From CAVRZJ01 sp964594125 (GTDB lineage: Bacteria; Acidobacteriota; Thermoanaerobaculia; Thermoanaerobaculales; Thermoanaerobaculaceae), in the NCBI GenBank assembly GCA_964594125.1, contig CAZQLL010000017.1, positions 29,766 through 93,765 on the forward strand: DNA of 64,000 bases. Direction: 5' to 3'. A program made the translations under genes and the position numbers. Below are positions 51,431-60,025 of this stretch, piece after piece. The notes beneath the pieces were generated by a model that was not told the origin of the DNA, did not search any database, and saw only the letters and a list, made by a program, of their open reading frames with translations. Numbering within the stretch: position 1 is the stretch's first letter; each line of letters starts with the position of its first letter.

Positions 51431-51922
51431 TCACAGGCCATACAGGCCGTCGTCCCGGGTCGGCGCGCCGCCGCCCTCGCCCTCCTCGCCCATCTCCTCC
51501 TCGAGCTGCGGGCCGAGCTCGTCCTCGAGCGCCTCGGGGTCCTCGCCGGCCTCCATGCGGCGGAACATCTCCTCCATCGTCGGGGTGACCGGCTCGCCCG
51601 ACGCCTCGGCGAGGCGCCGCATCATGCGCGCCACCGTGCGCGGGTCCTCGGCGTCGCTCTCGTCCATCTCGGAGGCCATCCGCATCGCCTCCGCCTCGAG
51701 CCGCTGCGCCGCCGCGTCGTCGTCCGCCCCGCCGGTCGCGGCCTCACCTCCCTGCGCCTTCGGTTCCGGACGCGAGCGCGAGACGGCGAACGCCGACGGC
51801 ACGCGGGAGAGCTCCCCGTTGCCGCATTTCGGGCACACCGGCGTGCGGGAAGGGGTGGGGCTGAGCGAGAGGAAGCTGAAGATCCGGTTGCAGGGCGCGC
51901 AAAGGTACTCGAAGATCGGCAT
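51431..51922 (-). CDS. FmdB-family zinc-ribbon protein
   Basis: 163 aa from ATG 51922 with GGAGGAGG upstream. The N-terminus M-P-I-F-E-Y-L-C-A-P-C plus C-P-K-C-G is the FmdB zinc ribbon. Residues 55-163 are acidic and methionine-rich with helical character (M-M-R-R-L-A-E-A-S, E-E-M-F-R-R-M-E). FmdB-like proteins are often regulatory; function is unknown. A TAGAAT box at 52007-52002 precedes it. Confidence 0.85.
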   Translation of the reverse strand: MPIFEYLCAPCNRIFSFLSLSPTPSRTPVCPKCGNGELSRVPSAFAVSRSRPEPKAQGGEAATGGADDDAAAQRLEAEAMRMASEMDESDAEDPRTVARMMRRLAEASGEPVTPTMEEMFRRMEAGEDPEALEDELGPQLEEEMGEEGEGGGAPTRDDGLYGL

Positions 51923-52001
51923 CGTCCTCCTCCGACCGAGCGTCGCGACTGGAACGACCCGGCGGCGCACTCCCGCGGCGCCAGTCGCACTGCAGTCCTG
52001 C

Positions 52002-52017
52002 ATTCTACCTGCTAGAG
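52002..52017. promoter_or_regulatory. Divergent -10 boxes TAGAAT (minus) and TAGAGT (plus)
   Basis: TAGAAT on the minus strand (52007-52002) faces fmdB-like; TAGAGT (52012-52017) faces the gene at 52153. The boxes lie 4 bp apart, so both genes may share regulation. No -35 boxes. Confidence 0.4.
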
Positions 52018-52152
52018 TCTGACGCTGGGCGGCCGGTGCGGCCCTCGGTCGCAGGCCGGCGGGTGCTCCCGGGAGGTGCGGCGTGGTGCGGCGGCTCGCT
52101 CCAGCGCTGGATTGCGCAACGGTGCTGGCGGCTCCGGCAGGCGGAGCGAGCG

Positions 52153-53289
52153 ATGACCGGGCGTGACGACCGGCACACCCTGCTGGCGGTGCTTGCGGTC
52201 GTCACCGCGGCCGTGGCGGGCGCTGTCGCCTGGTCGTGGTGGCGAGAAAGCGGGACGCCGGTGCTGCGCGAGGTCGCGGTCGTCTACCGCGCCGACGGCG
52301 AGGCCGTCGCTTCGGACCGCGCGCGGCGGCTGCCGGCCGGCGCGCGCGTCGAGGCCGCCGCGGTGGTCTCGTTCACGCGGCGCGGCGGACCGGTGCGCCG
52401 GCTGTGCGCGCTCGCCCCGGTCGAGGTCGGCGGCGAGCGGGTGCCTGTCGACACGCCCGCGGCGTGGCCGCGCGGTTACGGAGCGCTGCGCGCCACCTGG
52501 TTCACCGTGGAGCCGGCCGTCTTCGGCGCCCTCGGGATCGCCGCCGCGACGGCCGACCGGCTGCGTTACCAGGAGTTCCTCGCCCCCGAGCTCGGCCAGT
52601 CGCTGCTCGTCCGCCCGGCGTTCGAGTCGCACAACGACGACTTCCTGAGTGCGCCCCTGGCGGGCAACACCGTGGCCGCCGGCCCGCTGCGCCTGAAGGC
52701 GCGCGTCGGCGTCTACCGGCGCGACACCGACGTGCTGCCGCTCCAGGCGATCTCCTCCGCCGGCGCCGGCGCGCTGGTCGCGGGCGGCGTGCCGACGGTC
52801 GTCGCGGAGCTGCCCGAGGCGCCAGGCATCGACCCGGCGGTGGCCGAGCTGCTGCGGCTCGCGGCGTTCACCTTCGCACCCGGGGTGTGGCCCGATGGCG
52901 GCCCCGGGTGGCCGCTGCCGCTGCCGCCGCGCGAGCTGGTGCGGCGCCGCCTGATCGCAACGCCGCAAGCGATCGCGGCCGCGGCGGCCTGCGGCGACCC
53001 GGTGGCGGCGCCGTGGGGCGCTCCGGCCACCCTTGCAGTCATCGGAGGCGAGCTGCGCCACGCCGCCACCGGCGGGCGGGTGCGGTGGGAGCGCGAGGCT
53101 TCGGCGGGCGACGCCGTCTCGCTGGGCGAGCGCTGGGCGGTTTTGGTTGCCGATGACGGCGATGGCATCCTGTCGCCCGGCGACCGCGTGCTGTTCGCGT
53201 GGGCGGCGCCGGCGCGCTTCGGCCCTCTCGCCGAGGCGCTCGGCGGCCCGCAGGCCGGCTCATCGCCAGTGCTGCTGCGCCGGCGGTAA
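52153..53289 (+). CDS. Unknown exported or membrane-anchored protein
   Basis: 378 aa from ATG 52153. One hydrophobic segment (about residues 9-28), probably a signal anchor. The rest is Ala/Val-rich without a known motif. It looks beta-rich (V-A-V-V-Y-R-A-D-G-E, V-A-V-L-x-R-R-D-T-D-V). A D-D-G-D-G-I-L-S segment near residue 345 resembles a calcium-binding loop. The family is unknown to me. Neighbours are a divergent fmdB-like gene and the patatin-like gene, so context says little. Confidence 0.5.
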   Translation: MTGRDDRHTLLAVLAVVTAAVAGAVAWSWWRESGTPVLREVAVVYRADGEAVASDRARRLPAGARVEAAAVVSFTRRGGPVRRLCALAPVEVGGERVPVDTPAAWPRGYGALRATWFTVEPAVFGALGIAAATADRLRYQEFLAPELGQSLLVRPAFESHNDDFLSAPLAGNTVAAGPLRLKARVGVYRRDTDVLPLQAISSAGAGALVAGGVPTVVAELPEAPGIDPAVAELLRLAAFTFAPGVWPDGGPGWPLPLPPRELVRRRLIATPQAIAAAAACGDPVAAPWGAPATLAVIGGELRHAATGGRVRWEREASAGDAVSLGERWAVLVADDGDGILSPGDRVLFAWAAPARFGPLAEALGGPQAGSSPVLLRRR

Positions 53290-53460
53290 CTGGCAGGCTG
53301 CGGCGGCGTTGGGAAGCGGGCCCGAGAGCGCGTCTGTTGCTGTCTGCGTCGCGCCCGGACGGTTCTCGTCGGGGTCGAAGTCCGGGGCCGTGCGCCGTCC
53401 GGGGCCACGCCCACGGTGAGGGCGGGGCAGGGAGCGGTCGGGGTGGTAGCATCCGCGGGC

Positions 53461-54363
53461 ATGGCGGGAGCGGACGAGCGCGGGCTTATCGTGCTGGCGG
53501 ACGGGGCGCAGGCGGCGTTCGCCGCCGGCGCCGTCGCGGCACTGGCGCGCGCGAGGCGGTCGTGGTCAACGGCGTACGGCGCCGGGCTGGGCGCGCAGGT
53601 GGCGCTCCTGGCGGCGCTCGGCGAGGCCGAGGAGGCGGAACGCCGCTGGATCAGGCAGGGCGAGGGCGGCTGCCCGCTGCTCGGCTCGCTGCTGGGGCGC
53701 GGTCGCGGCCTCGTCGCCGGCGAGGCGGGGCTGTTGCTGCTCCCCGACACGTTCGCGCTGCCCGGGTGGCTCGACTCGGTGGAACTCGAGGAGCACCTCG
53801 CGCCGGACCTGGCGGGAATCCCGCAGCGCCTCGCGCGCGCCGGTGCGCGCTGCGCCGTCGCGGTGGAGGACCTGTCGGCCGGCACCGCGGTCTGGGTCGA
53901 CCTCGGCGCGCTGCCGGTCGCCGAGGCGGCGACGGCGCTGCGCGCGGCGGTTCGCTTCCCCGCCGGTTGGGGGCCGATCACGGACGACGATGGCGCGTCA
54001 CCGGCGCTGCGTTGGGGCGGCGCCGCCTGCGCCGACCTCGTCGGCGCGCTCGCCGGCCAACCCGCCGGCTGGGATTTGGTCTGCGGCTTCCCGGTGCCGC
54101 CGACGGCGCGGCCGGCGCTCGGCGGCTCGCTGCTCGAGCTGGTGCAGCGGCGCGAGGAGGTGCGCGCGGGGGCCGCGGTCACGGCGCTCGGCGTGCCGGC
54201 GATCGCCCCTGCGCCCCCAACCTGGTCCGCGTGGGCGGCGCGCGACGGCGCCGAGCTCGGCGTCGAGTACCCGCTGCCGTGGGAACGCAACGCCGACCTG
54301 GTGGCCCGTCTCGTCGAGTACGGCCGCTTCGCGGCGCGCGCGGCCCTCGCCGGCCGCTCCTGA
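53461..54363 (+). CDS. Patatin-like protein, active site apparently degenerate
   Basis: 300 aa. The start resembles patatin: L-I-V-L-A-D-G-A-Q-A-A-F-A-A-G-A-V-A-A-L (G-G-G-x-R-G lost) and the nucleophile elbow G-x-S-x-G is G-A-G-L-G. A D-D-D-G-A-S-P region around residue 178 could correspond to the D-G-G/A motif. Catalysis therefore looks lost. TAGCAT at 53447 is 8 nt before the ATG, so the transcript would have almost no leader. cysS follows after 31 bp. Confidence 0.55.
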   Translation: MAGADERGLIVLADGAQAAFAAGAVAALARARRSWSTAYGAGLGAQVALLAALGEAEEAERRWIRQGEGGCPLLGSLLGRGRGLVAGEAGLLLLPDTFALPGWLDSVELEEHLAPDLAGIPQRLARAGARCAVAVEDLSAGTAVWVDLGALPVAEAATALRAAVRFPAGWGPITDDDGASPALRWGGAACADLVGALAGQPAGWDLVCGFPVPPTARPALGGSLLELVQRREEVRAGAAVTALGVPAIAPAPPTWSAWAARDGAELGVEYPLPWERNADLVARLVEYGRFAARAALAGRS

Positions 54364-54372
54364 CGCGGCCGC

Positions 54373-54378
54373 TAGAAT
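54373..54378 (+). promoter_or_regulatory. Putative -10 box TAGAAT of cysS
   Basis: TAGAATGCGC, 16 nt before the cysS ATG; GTTGGAGGGG is the ribosome site. No -35 box. Confidence 0.45.
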
Positions 54379-54394
54379 GCGCGTTGGAGGGGCA

Positions 54395-55795
54395 ATGCCG
54401 AAGCCGATCCGCTTGCTGAATACGCTGACGCGCACCGTCGAGGCGCTCGCGCCGCTCGACGGCGACCACGTGCGCCTGTACACCTGCGGCCCGACCGTGT
54501 ACAACTTCGTCCACATCGGCAACCTGCGCACGTTCCTGTTCGAGGACGTGCTGCGCCGCACCCTCAAGGCGTTCGGCTACCGCGTCACCCAGGTGATGAA
54601 CCTGACCGACATCGACGACAAGACGATCCGCGGCGCCAACGCCGAGGGGATCTCCCTGCGCGAGTTCACCGACCGCTACATCGCCGCGTTCTTCGAGGAC
54701 ATCGACACGCTGCGCGTCGAGCGTGCCGAGCACTACCCGCGCGCCACGGACTACGTGCCGCAGATGGCGGCGCTGGTGCGCCGCCTGACCGAGCGCGGCC
54801 ATACCTACGTCCTCGACGGCTCGACGTACTTCCGCATCGCGACGTTCCCGGCGTACGGCCGGCTGTCGGGGATCGACCCGGAGAAGGTGATGGCCGGCGC
54901 CCGCGTCGACGCCGACGAGTACGAGAAGGAGGACGTGCGCGACTTCGTCCTCTGGAAGGCGGCGAAGGAGGGGGAGCCGTTCTGGGAGACCGAGCTCGGA
55001 CGCGGCCGGCCCGGCTGGCACCTGGAGTGCTCGGCGATGTCGATGGAGCTGCTCGGCGAGTCCTTCGATATCCACACCGGCGGCGTCGACAACATCTTCC
55101 CGCACCACGAGAACGAGATCGCACAGAGCGAAGGCGCGACCGGCAAGCCGTTCGTGACGACATGGCTGCACGCCGAGCACCTGTTCGTCGAGGGGCAGAA
55201 GATGGCGAAGTCGCTCGGCAACTTCTTCACTCTGCGCGACCTTCTCGAGCGCGGCCACGACCCGCTGGCGATCCGCTACCTGCTGATCTCGGTGCCGTAC
55301 CGGCAGAAGCTCAACTTCACCCTCGACGGGCTGCACGCCGCCGCGGCGGGCGTCGAGCGCATCGGCAACACGATGCGACGGCTGGCGCACACGCCGCCGG
55401 CGGCGGGCGGCGGGGCGCTGGCCGCCGTCGACGTCGACGCGTTCGAGCGCGAGCTCGACGACGCCCTCGCCGACGATCTCAACACTGCGCGCGCGCTCGC
55501 CGCGCTGCACCAGCTCCTCACCCGCGTCAACCAGGCTCTCGACGGCGGCGGCATCGCACCTGCGGCGCGCGCGCGGCTCGACGCCGCGCTCGCGCGCACC
55601 GACGCGATCCTGGCGATCGTCCCGAACCAGGAAGCGGGCGTCGCCGACGCCGAGGTCGAGGCGCTGATCGCCGAGCGGATCGCCGCCCGCAAGGCACGCG
55701 ACTTCGCGCGCGCCGACGCAATCCGCTCCGAGCTCGCCGCGCGCGGGATCGTCCTCGAGGACACGCCCCACGGCACCGTCTGGCGCCGGATGTAG
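54395..55795 (+). CDS. cysS: Cysteinyl-tRNA synthetase
   Basis: 466 aa from ATG 54395. It charges tRNA-Cys. Zinc ligand region Y-T-C-G-P-T-V-Y, class I H-I-G-N near residue 37, D-K-T-I-R-G-A-N, zinc residues in W-H-L-E-C-S-A-M and H-P/H-H-E-N-E-I-A-Q, and K-M-A-K-S-L-G-N (KMSKS). The C-terminal anticodon part is the usual helical region ending with D-T-P-x-G-T-x-W. Length fits CysRS. If selenoprotein synthesis occurs here, UGA decoding would use SelC, not this enzyme. Confidence 0.97.
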   Translation: MPKPIRLLNTLTRTVEALAPLDGDHVRLYTCGPTVYNFVHIGNLRTFLFEDVLRRTLKAFGYRVTQVMNLTDIDDKTIRGANAEGISLREFTDRYIAAFFEDIDTLRVERAEHYPRATDYVPQMAALVRRLTERGHTYVLDGSTYFRIATFPAYGRLSGIDPEKVMAGARVDADEYEKEDVRDFVLWKAAKEGEPFWETELGRGRPGWHLECSAMSMELLGESFDIHTGGVDNIFPHHENEIAQSEGATGKPFVTTWLHAEHLFVEGQKMAKSLGNFFTLRDLLERGHDPLAIRYLLISVPYRQKLNFTLDGLHAAAAGVERIGNTMRRLAHTPPAAGGGALAAVDVDAFERELDDALADDLNTARALAALHQLLTRVNQALDGGGIAPAARARLDAALARTDAILAIVPNQEAGVADAEVEALIAERIAARKARDFARADAIRSELAARGIVLEDTPHGTVWRRM

Positions 55796-56018
55796 CGGCC
55801 GGCCGCCGTCGGCACACGGAGCCGGAGCGCACCACGACCGCCCGGCGGGCCGGCGCCGCGCACGCCACGATCCGCCGCTGCGCCGCTCGAGGCGGGCTTG
55901 CAGGGCGTTGTGGCGGGCGGCCATCCGCCGGCCGCCGCCATGCGGGGCAGGACTGCGCCATGGCCTCCCGGTGCGCCGCCGCTACGCTATCATCCGGCGC
56001 AGGACCCTGGAGGCACTC

Positions 56019-57311
56019 GTGCGCACGAAGCTCGTCGCTGCTTTCCTCGCGGTCGCGCTGGTGGGCGCCGCCGGCTGCACCGTCAACCCGGTCACGGGCA
56101 AGTCCCAGCTCGACCTCCTCGGCGAGGCGCAGGAGATCGAGATGGGAAAGCAGTACTACCCGGGCGCCGTGCAGAGCTCGCTCGGGCCGATCGACGACGC
56201 CGCGCTGCAGTCCGCCGTGGCGCGCGTCGGCGGCGCGGTGGCGGCGGTCGGCCACCGGCCGGCGCTGCCGTACGAGTTCACCGCGGTGAACGACCCCCAG
56301 GTCAACGCCTTCGCGCTCCCGGGAGGCAAGATCTGCATCACGCGTGGGCTGCTGTCGCGGATGGAGTCCGAGGACGGGATGGCCGCCGTGCTCGGGCACG
56401 AGGTCGGCCACGTGACGGCGCGCCACGCGGTCGCCGCCTACAACCGCCAGCTCCTCGCCACGGCGGTGCTGATCGGCGGCGGCATCTACATGCAGGCGAA
56501 GGACGTCGAGCACGCCGAGCTGATCACGCTGGGGGCGGTGATCGGCGCGCAGATGGTGCTGGCGCACTACTCGCGCGAGCAGGAGCGGCAGAGCGACGAG
56601 CTCGGCCTCGAGTACGCGGTCAAGGCAGGCTACTCGCCGGCGGGGATGGTGGAGACGCACCGCGTGCTGCTGTCGCTGCAGAAGCAGAAGCCGGGCGCGA
56701 TCGAGCGGATGTTCGCGTCGCACCCGATGTCGGCGGAGCGCCTGGCGACCGCCGAGATGCGCGTCGCGGCGCTGCCGCCGGAGATCCGCGAGCGCCCGCT
56801 GAAGGTCGCGCCGTACCGCGAGGCCACCGCGCGTGTCGCGGCGGCGCGCCCGGCGTGGGATCTCGCCGCCGACGGGCAGGCGCTGCTCGGCGGCAAGAAG
56901 GCGCGCGAGGCCGAGGCGAAGCTCGCGGAGGCGGTACGCCTCGCCCCGCGGGAGGGGGTGCTCCGCACCCTGCACGCGGCGAGCCTCGCCGAGCTCAAGC
57001 GCTCCGAGCCGGCGGCCGCCGAGAGCCGCGAGGGCGCGCGGCTGGCGCAGCGGGTGTTTCTGAGCCAGGTCGTCGCCGGGGAGCTGCTGCTCCAGCCGGC
57101 GCCGGCCGAAGCGCTCGGCTTCCTCGACCGCGCCGAGGCGCTGCTGCCGGGGGTCGCCGAGGTGGCGCTGATGCGCGGCCGCGCGCTCGAGGCGCTCGGG
57201 CGGCGCGACGACGCGGTCGCGGCGTACAAGGAAGCGGTCGACCGCGACCCCCAGGGCGAGACCGGTGCGGCGGCGTACAAGCGCCTGCGCGCGCTCGGCG
57301 CCGTGCAGTGA
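56019..57311 (+). CDS. M48-family metalloprotease lipoprotein with C-terminal TPR-like repeats (BepA/YfgC-like)
   Basis: 430 aa from GTG 56019 with TGGAGG upstream. Lipoprotein signal with lipobox V-G-A-A-G-C, so it is anchored in the periplasm. The M48 motif H-E-V-G-H is at about 128, and the third zinc ligand in E-R-Q-S-D-E-L-G-L. The C-terminal 150 residues are helical, TPR-like, as in BepA, which monitors outer-membrane protein assembly. The upstream segment 55796-56018 has no clear gene; TATCAT near 55988 may be its -10. Confidence 0.87.
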   Translation: MRTKLVAAFLAVALVGAAGCTVNPVTGKSQLDLLGEAQEIEMGKQYYPGAVQSSLGPIDDAALQSAVARVGGAVAAVGHRPALPYEFTAVNDPQVNAFALPGGKICITRGLLSRMESEDGMAAVLGHEVGHVTARHAVAAYNRQLLATAVLIGGGIYMQAKDVEHAELITLGAVIGAQMVLAHYSREQERQSDELGLEYAVKAGYSPAGMVETHRVLLSLQKQKPGAIERMFASHPMSAERLATAEMRVAALPPEIRERPLKVAPYREATARVAAARPAWDLAADGQALLGGKKAREAEAKLAEAVRLAPREGVLRTLHAASLAELKRSEPAAAESREGARLAQRVFLSQVVAGELLLQPAPAEALGFLDRAEALLPGVAEVALMRGRALEALGRRDDAVAAYKEAVDRDPQGETGAAAYKRLRALGAVQ

Positions 57312-57339
57312 ACCGCTGGCCGACGAGGAAGGAGGCGCG

Positions 57340-57819
57340 GTGAGCGATGACGAGCTGAAGGTGCCGGTGGCGCCGCTGCCCGCGACGCTCCACCTCGCGG
57401 GCGGTGCGATCACTTGCGGGCGCATCTTCGTCCCGTCGACGGCGTCGCGGCACGAGGGGCCGACGCGTCCCGACGAGTGGGTTGACGAGCCAGCCGCGTT
57501 TTTTCCCTTCCTGCCCGACGACGGCATTGCGCCGGAGCTGATCAATAAGGCGGCCGTGGTCGCGTTCACGGTGCCCGCGTGGGCCGACGAGCCGGATGCA
57601 GACGAGACGGTGCCGGCGCCGCGCCTGGCGGTTGTCGTGGAGTGCGACGGCGCGACGTTCCGCGGCGAGGTGGCGCTCGACCTCCCCGCGCACCGCCGGC
57701 GCGCTCGCGATCTGCTGAACGCCCCCGGCGGTTTCCTGATGGTCCGCGACGGCGACAGCCACCACCTCGTCAACAAGAGCCGGATCGTGCGGGTGACCGA
57801 GAACCGGAGCGGGCCATGA
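57340..57819 (+). CDS. Protein of unknown function encoded before a PilT-like ATPase
   Basis: 159 aa from GTG 57340 (AGGAAGGAGG upstream). I do not recognise the family. It is beta-rich in look: T-L-H-L-A-G-G-A-I-T-C-G-R near the start, then A-V-V-A-F-T-V-P, L-A-V-V-V-E-C-D-G-A-T, F-L-M-V-R-D-G-D and S-R-I-V-R-V-T near the end. No signal peptide or catalytic motif. Its stop overlaps the PilT start (ATGA), so it is co-expressed and probably acts with it. Could be a pilus-regulating adaptor. Confidence 0.6.
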   Translation: MSDDELKVPVAPLPATLHLAGGAITCGRIFVPSTASRHEGPTRPDEWVDEPAAFFPFLPDDGIAPELINKAAVVAFTVPAWADEPDADETVPAPRLAVVVECDGATFRGEVALDLPAHRRRARDLLNAPGGFLMVRDGDSHHLVNKSRIVRVTENRSGP

Positions 57820-59282
57820 CGATCGAGCGTCTCATGCACGCGACCGTGGGAGCAGGCGGCAAGGCGCTCAAGCTGATCCCGGGGCGGCGCATGATTGTCG
57901 TGACCGCGACGGGCGAGTGGGAGGTTCAGGGCGAGGTGCAGACGGCGGCCGGAATCGCCAAGCTGCTCGATCCGGTGCTGGCGGGAGACGGCCTGCTGCG
58001 GCTGGCGCGGGATGGCTCCGAGCGTCGTTTCGAGATCGCGGGCGTCGGCGCGGTCTCGTTGCGTGCCGCCGCGGTCGAAGACGGGTTCCAGGCGGTTTTG
58101 ACGATCGTCGCGCCGGCGCCGGCCCGGGCGCCGGAGCCCGAAGCGCCGCCGCAGCCCGCACCGGCGCGCCGGACGCGCGGAGGTCCGTGGCAGCTCGACG
58201 AGCTGCTCCGCATCGTGCACGAGTCGCACGCGTCCGATCTCCATCTGGCCGCCGGCTCTCCGCCGGTGCTGCGCGTGGACGGCGAGATGGCGCCCGTTGA
58301 AGGGTCGGCGCCGCTGGCGCCGGAGGAGACCCGGCGCCTCCTCCTGGGGATCATGCCGGAGCGCAACCGCGCCGAGTTCGAGCGGCGGCACGACACGGAT
58401 TTCGCCTACGAGCTGCCGGGGGTGGCGCGCTTCCGCTGCAACGTCTTCCTTGACAGGCGGGGGATGGGGGGCGTCTTCCGGATCATTCCGGCGAAGATCA
58501 TGACCGCGGAGCGGCTCGGATTGGCGCCCGAGATCCTGCAGCTCTGCCACCTCCCGAAGGGGTTGGTCCTGGTCACCGGGCCGACCGGCTCGGGGAAGTC
58601 GACCACGCTCGCGGCGATGGTCGATTACATCAACCGCACGCGCGCCGACCACATCATCACGATCGAGGATCCTATCGAGTTCGTCCACGAGAATCAGCGC
58701 TGTCTTCTCAACCAGCGCCAGGTGGGCGAGCACACCGACTCGTTCAGGGATGCGCTGCGCGCCGCGCTTCGCGAGGACCCCGACATCGTCCTGGTCGGGG
58801 AGATGCGCGACCTCGAGACCGTGGCGATCGCGATCGAGACGGCCGAGACGGGCCACCTGGTGCTGGGCACGCTCCACACCTCGTCCGCACCCTCGACGAT
58901 CGACCGGATCATTGACCAGTTTCCCGCCGACCGCCAGGCGCAGATCCGTGTCATGCTTTCGGAGAGCCTCAAGGGCGTGATCAGCCAGACGCTATGCCGC
59001 AAGGTCGGCGGCGGGCGTGTCGCCGCGCTTGAGGTCTTGATCGTCATCCCCGCGATCGCCAACCTCATCCGCGAGGGCAAGGTCTTCCAGATACCGTCGA
59101 TCATGCAGACCGGAAGGAAGTACGGGATGTGCATGATGAACGACAGCCTCCTCGATCTCGTCAAGCGCGGCCTCGTGGCGCCCGCGGAGGCGTACGGGCG
59201 CGCCGCCGACAAGGCGGGACTGCTCACCCTCCTCCGTCGCGCCAACGTCGAGACGGCGTGGATGGCGGCGGAAGGCGCATAG
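57816..59282 (+). CDS. Type IV pilus retraction ATPase PilT-like, with N-terminal extension
   Basis: 488 aa; about 120 residues longer than ordinary PilT. The N-terminal part (1-120) is a beta-rich module not found in canonical PilT, joined by a Pro/Ala linker. The PilT core starts with L-L-R-I-V-H-E-S-H-A-S-D-L-H-L-A-A-G-S-P-P and carries Walker A G-P-T-G-S-G-K-S-T, the Asp box I-E-D-P-I-E, Walker B L-V-G-E-M-R-D, H-T-S-S-A (His box) and the C-terminal A-I-A-N-L-I-R-E-G-K, the retraction motif in slightly changed form. It should retract pili (twitching or DNA uptake). It is likely one of several PilT paralogues. Confidence 0.9.
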   Translation: MTIERLMHATVGAGGKALKLIPGRRMIVVTATGEWEVQGEVQTAAGIAKLLDPVLAGDGLLRLARDGSERRFEIAGVGAVSLRAAAVEDGFQAVLTIVAPAPARAPEPEAPPQPAPARRTRGGPWQLDELLRIVHESHASDLHLAAGSPPVLRVDGEMAPVEGSAPLAPEETRRLLLGIMPERNRAEFERRHDTDFAYELPGVARFRCNVFLDRRGMGGVFRIIPAKIMTAERLGLAPEILQLCHLPKGLVLVTGPTGSGKSTTLAAMVDYINRTRADHIITIEDPIEFVHENQRCLLNQRQVGEHTDSFRDALRAALREDPDIVLVGEMRDLETVAIAIETAETGHLVLGTLHTSSAPSTIDRIIDQFPADRQAQIRVMLSESLKGVISQTLCRKVGGGRVAALEVLIVIPAIANLIREGKVFQIPSIMQTGRKYGMCMMNDSLLDLVKRGLVAPAEAYGRAADKAGLLTLLRRANVETAWMAAEGA

Positions 59283-59345
59283 GCGGCACGGCGCAGCCGG
59301 CCGCGCGCCGCCCCGAGCGACGGTACGCTGCCAGCGAGCGCGAAG

Positions 59346-59855
59346 CTACGCCTTCGGCGGGCCGCCGGCGGACCGGGTCTTGCTGCGCTCGATCGACTGC
59401 AGCGCGAGGTACGACTCGCCGAACTTCGCCATGTTGTCGAGCTCGGTGTCGCACTGGTCGTAGTGGCGCTCCTCGTCGGCGACGAGGTCCTCGAACAGCT
59501 TCTTCGACACCGAGTCGGCATTGGCGCCGCACTCGTTCGCCCAGGCGTTGTAGTCGCGCGCCGAGTGCTCCTCCATCTCACGAGCCAGCTCGAGCATCTC
59601 CTTGACGTCCCGGAGGCGCTGCGGCTCGGCCGCGGCGACGAGGGTCACGTCGCCCTTCAGGAAGAGGATGCGCTCGGCGATCCGCTCGATGTGCATCATC
59701 TCCTCGATCGCCGTCGTCTTGAAGAGCATGGCGAGCAGGTCGTACCCCTGGTCGTCGCAGTGGAAGTGGAAGTACATGTACTGGTGGACCGCCGCGAGCT
59801 CGTCCGCCGCCGCTCGGTTGAGCAGCTCGATGCTCTTTTTCTTCGTCGCTTTCAT
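59346..59855 (-). CDS. bfr: Bacterioferritin-like di-iron protein
   Basis: 169 aa from ATG 59855 with GGGAGAG upstream. Four-helix ferritin fold; di-iron residues: E in D-E-L-A-A-V-H-Q-Y, E-x-x-H in I-E-E-M-M-H-I-E, E-x-x-x-A in A-R-E-M-E-E-H-S-A-R-D, and E-x-x-H in D-E-E-R-H-Y-D. The M-M-H-I-E region includes a methionine that may bind haem in bacterioferritin. It stores iron or removes peroxide. A CATAAT-like -10 box at 59896-59891 precedes it. The neighbour PilT is convergent. Confidence 0.88.
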   Translation of the reverse strand: MKATKKKSIELLNRAAADELAAVHQYMYFHFHCDDQGYDLLAMLFKTTAIEEMMHIERIAERILFLKGDVTLVAAAEPQRLRDVKEMLELAREMEEHSARDYNAWANECGANADSVSKKLFEDLVADEERHYDQCDTELDNMAKFGESYLALQSIERSKTRSAGGPPKA

Positions 59856-60025
59856 CGTCGACTCTCCCTTCGTGCCCCTTTTCACGAGCGATTATGCACC
59901 CGCCGGCGCCGGCGTGCGAGGTGCACGGCAGATGCACGGCACCCTCCAGCGCCGCGCCGCGGCGCCGGCTCGGACTGACCGTGGGGTCGGCTGCCGTCCG
60001 GGGACAAGGGGGCGGCGCGCGAGGG

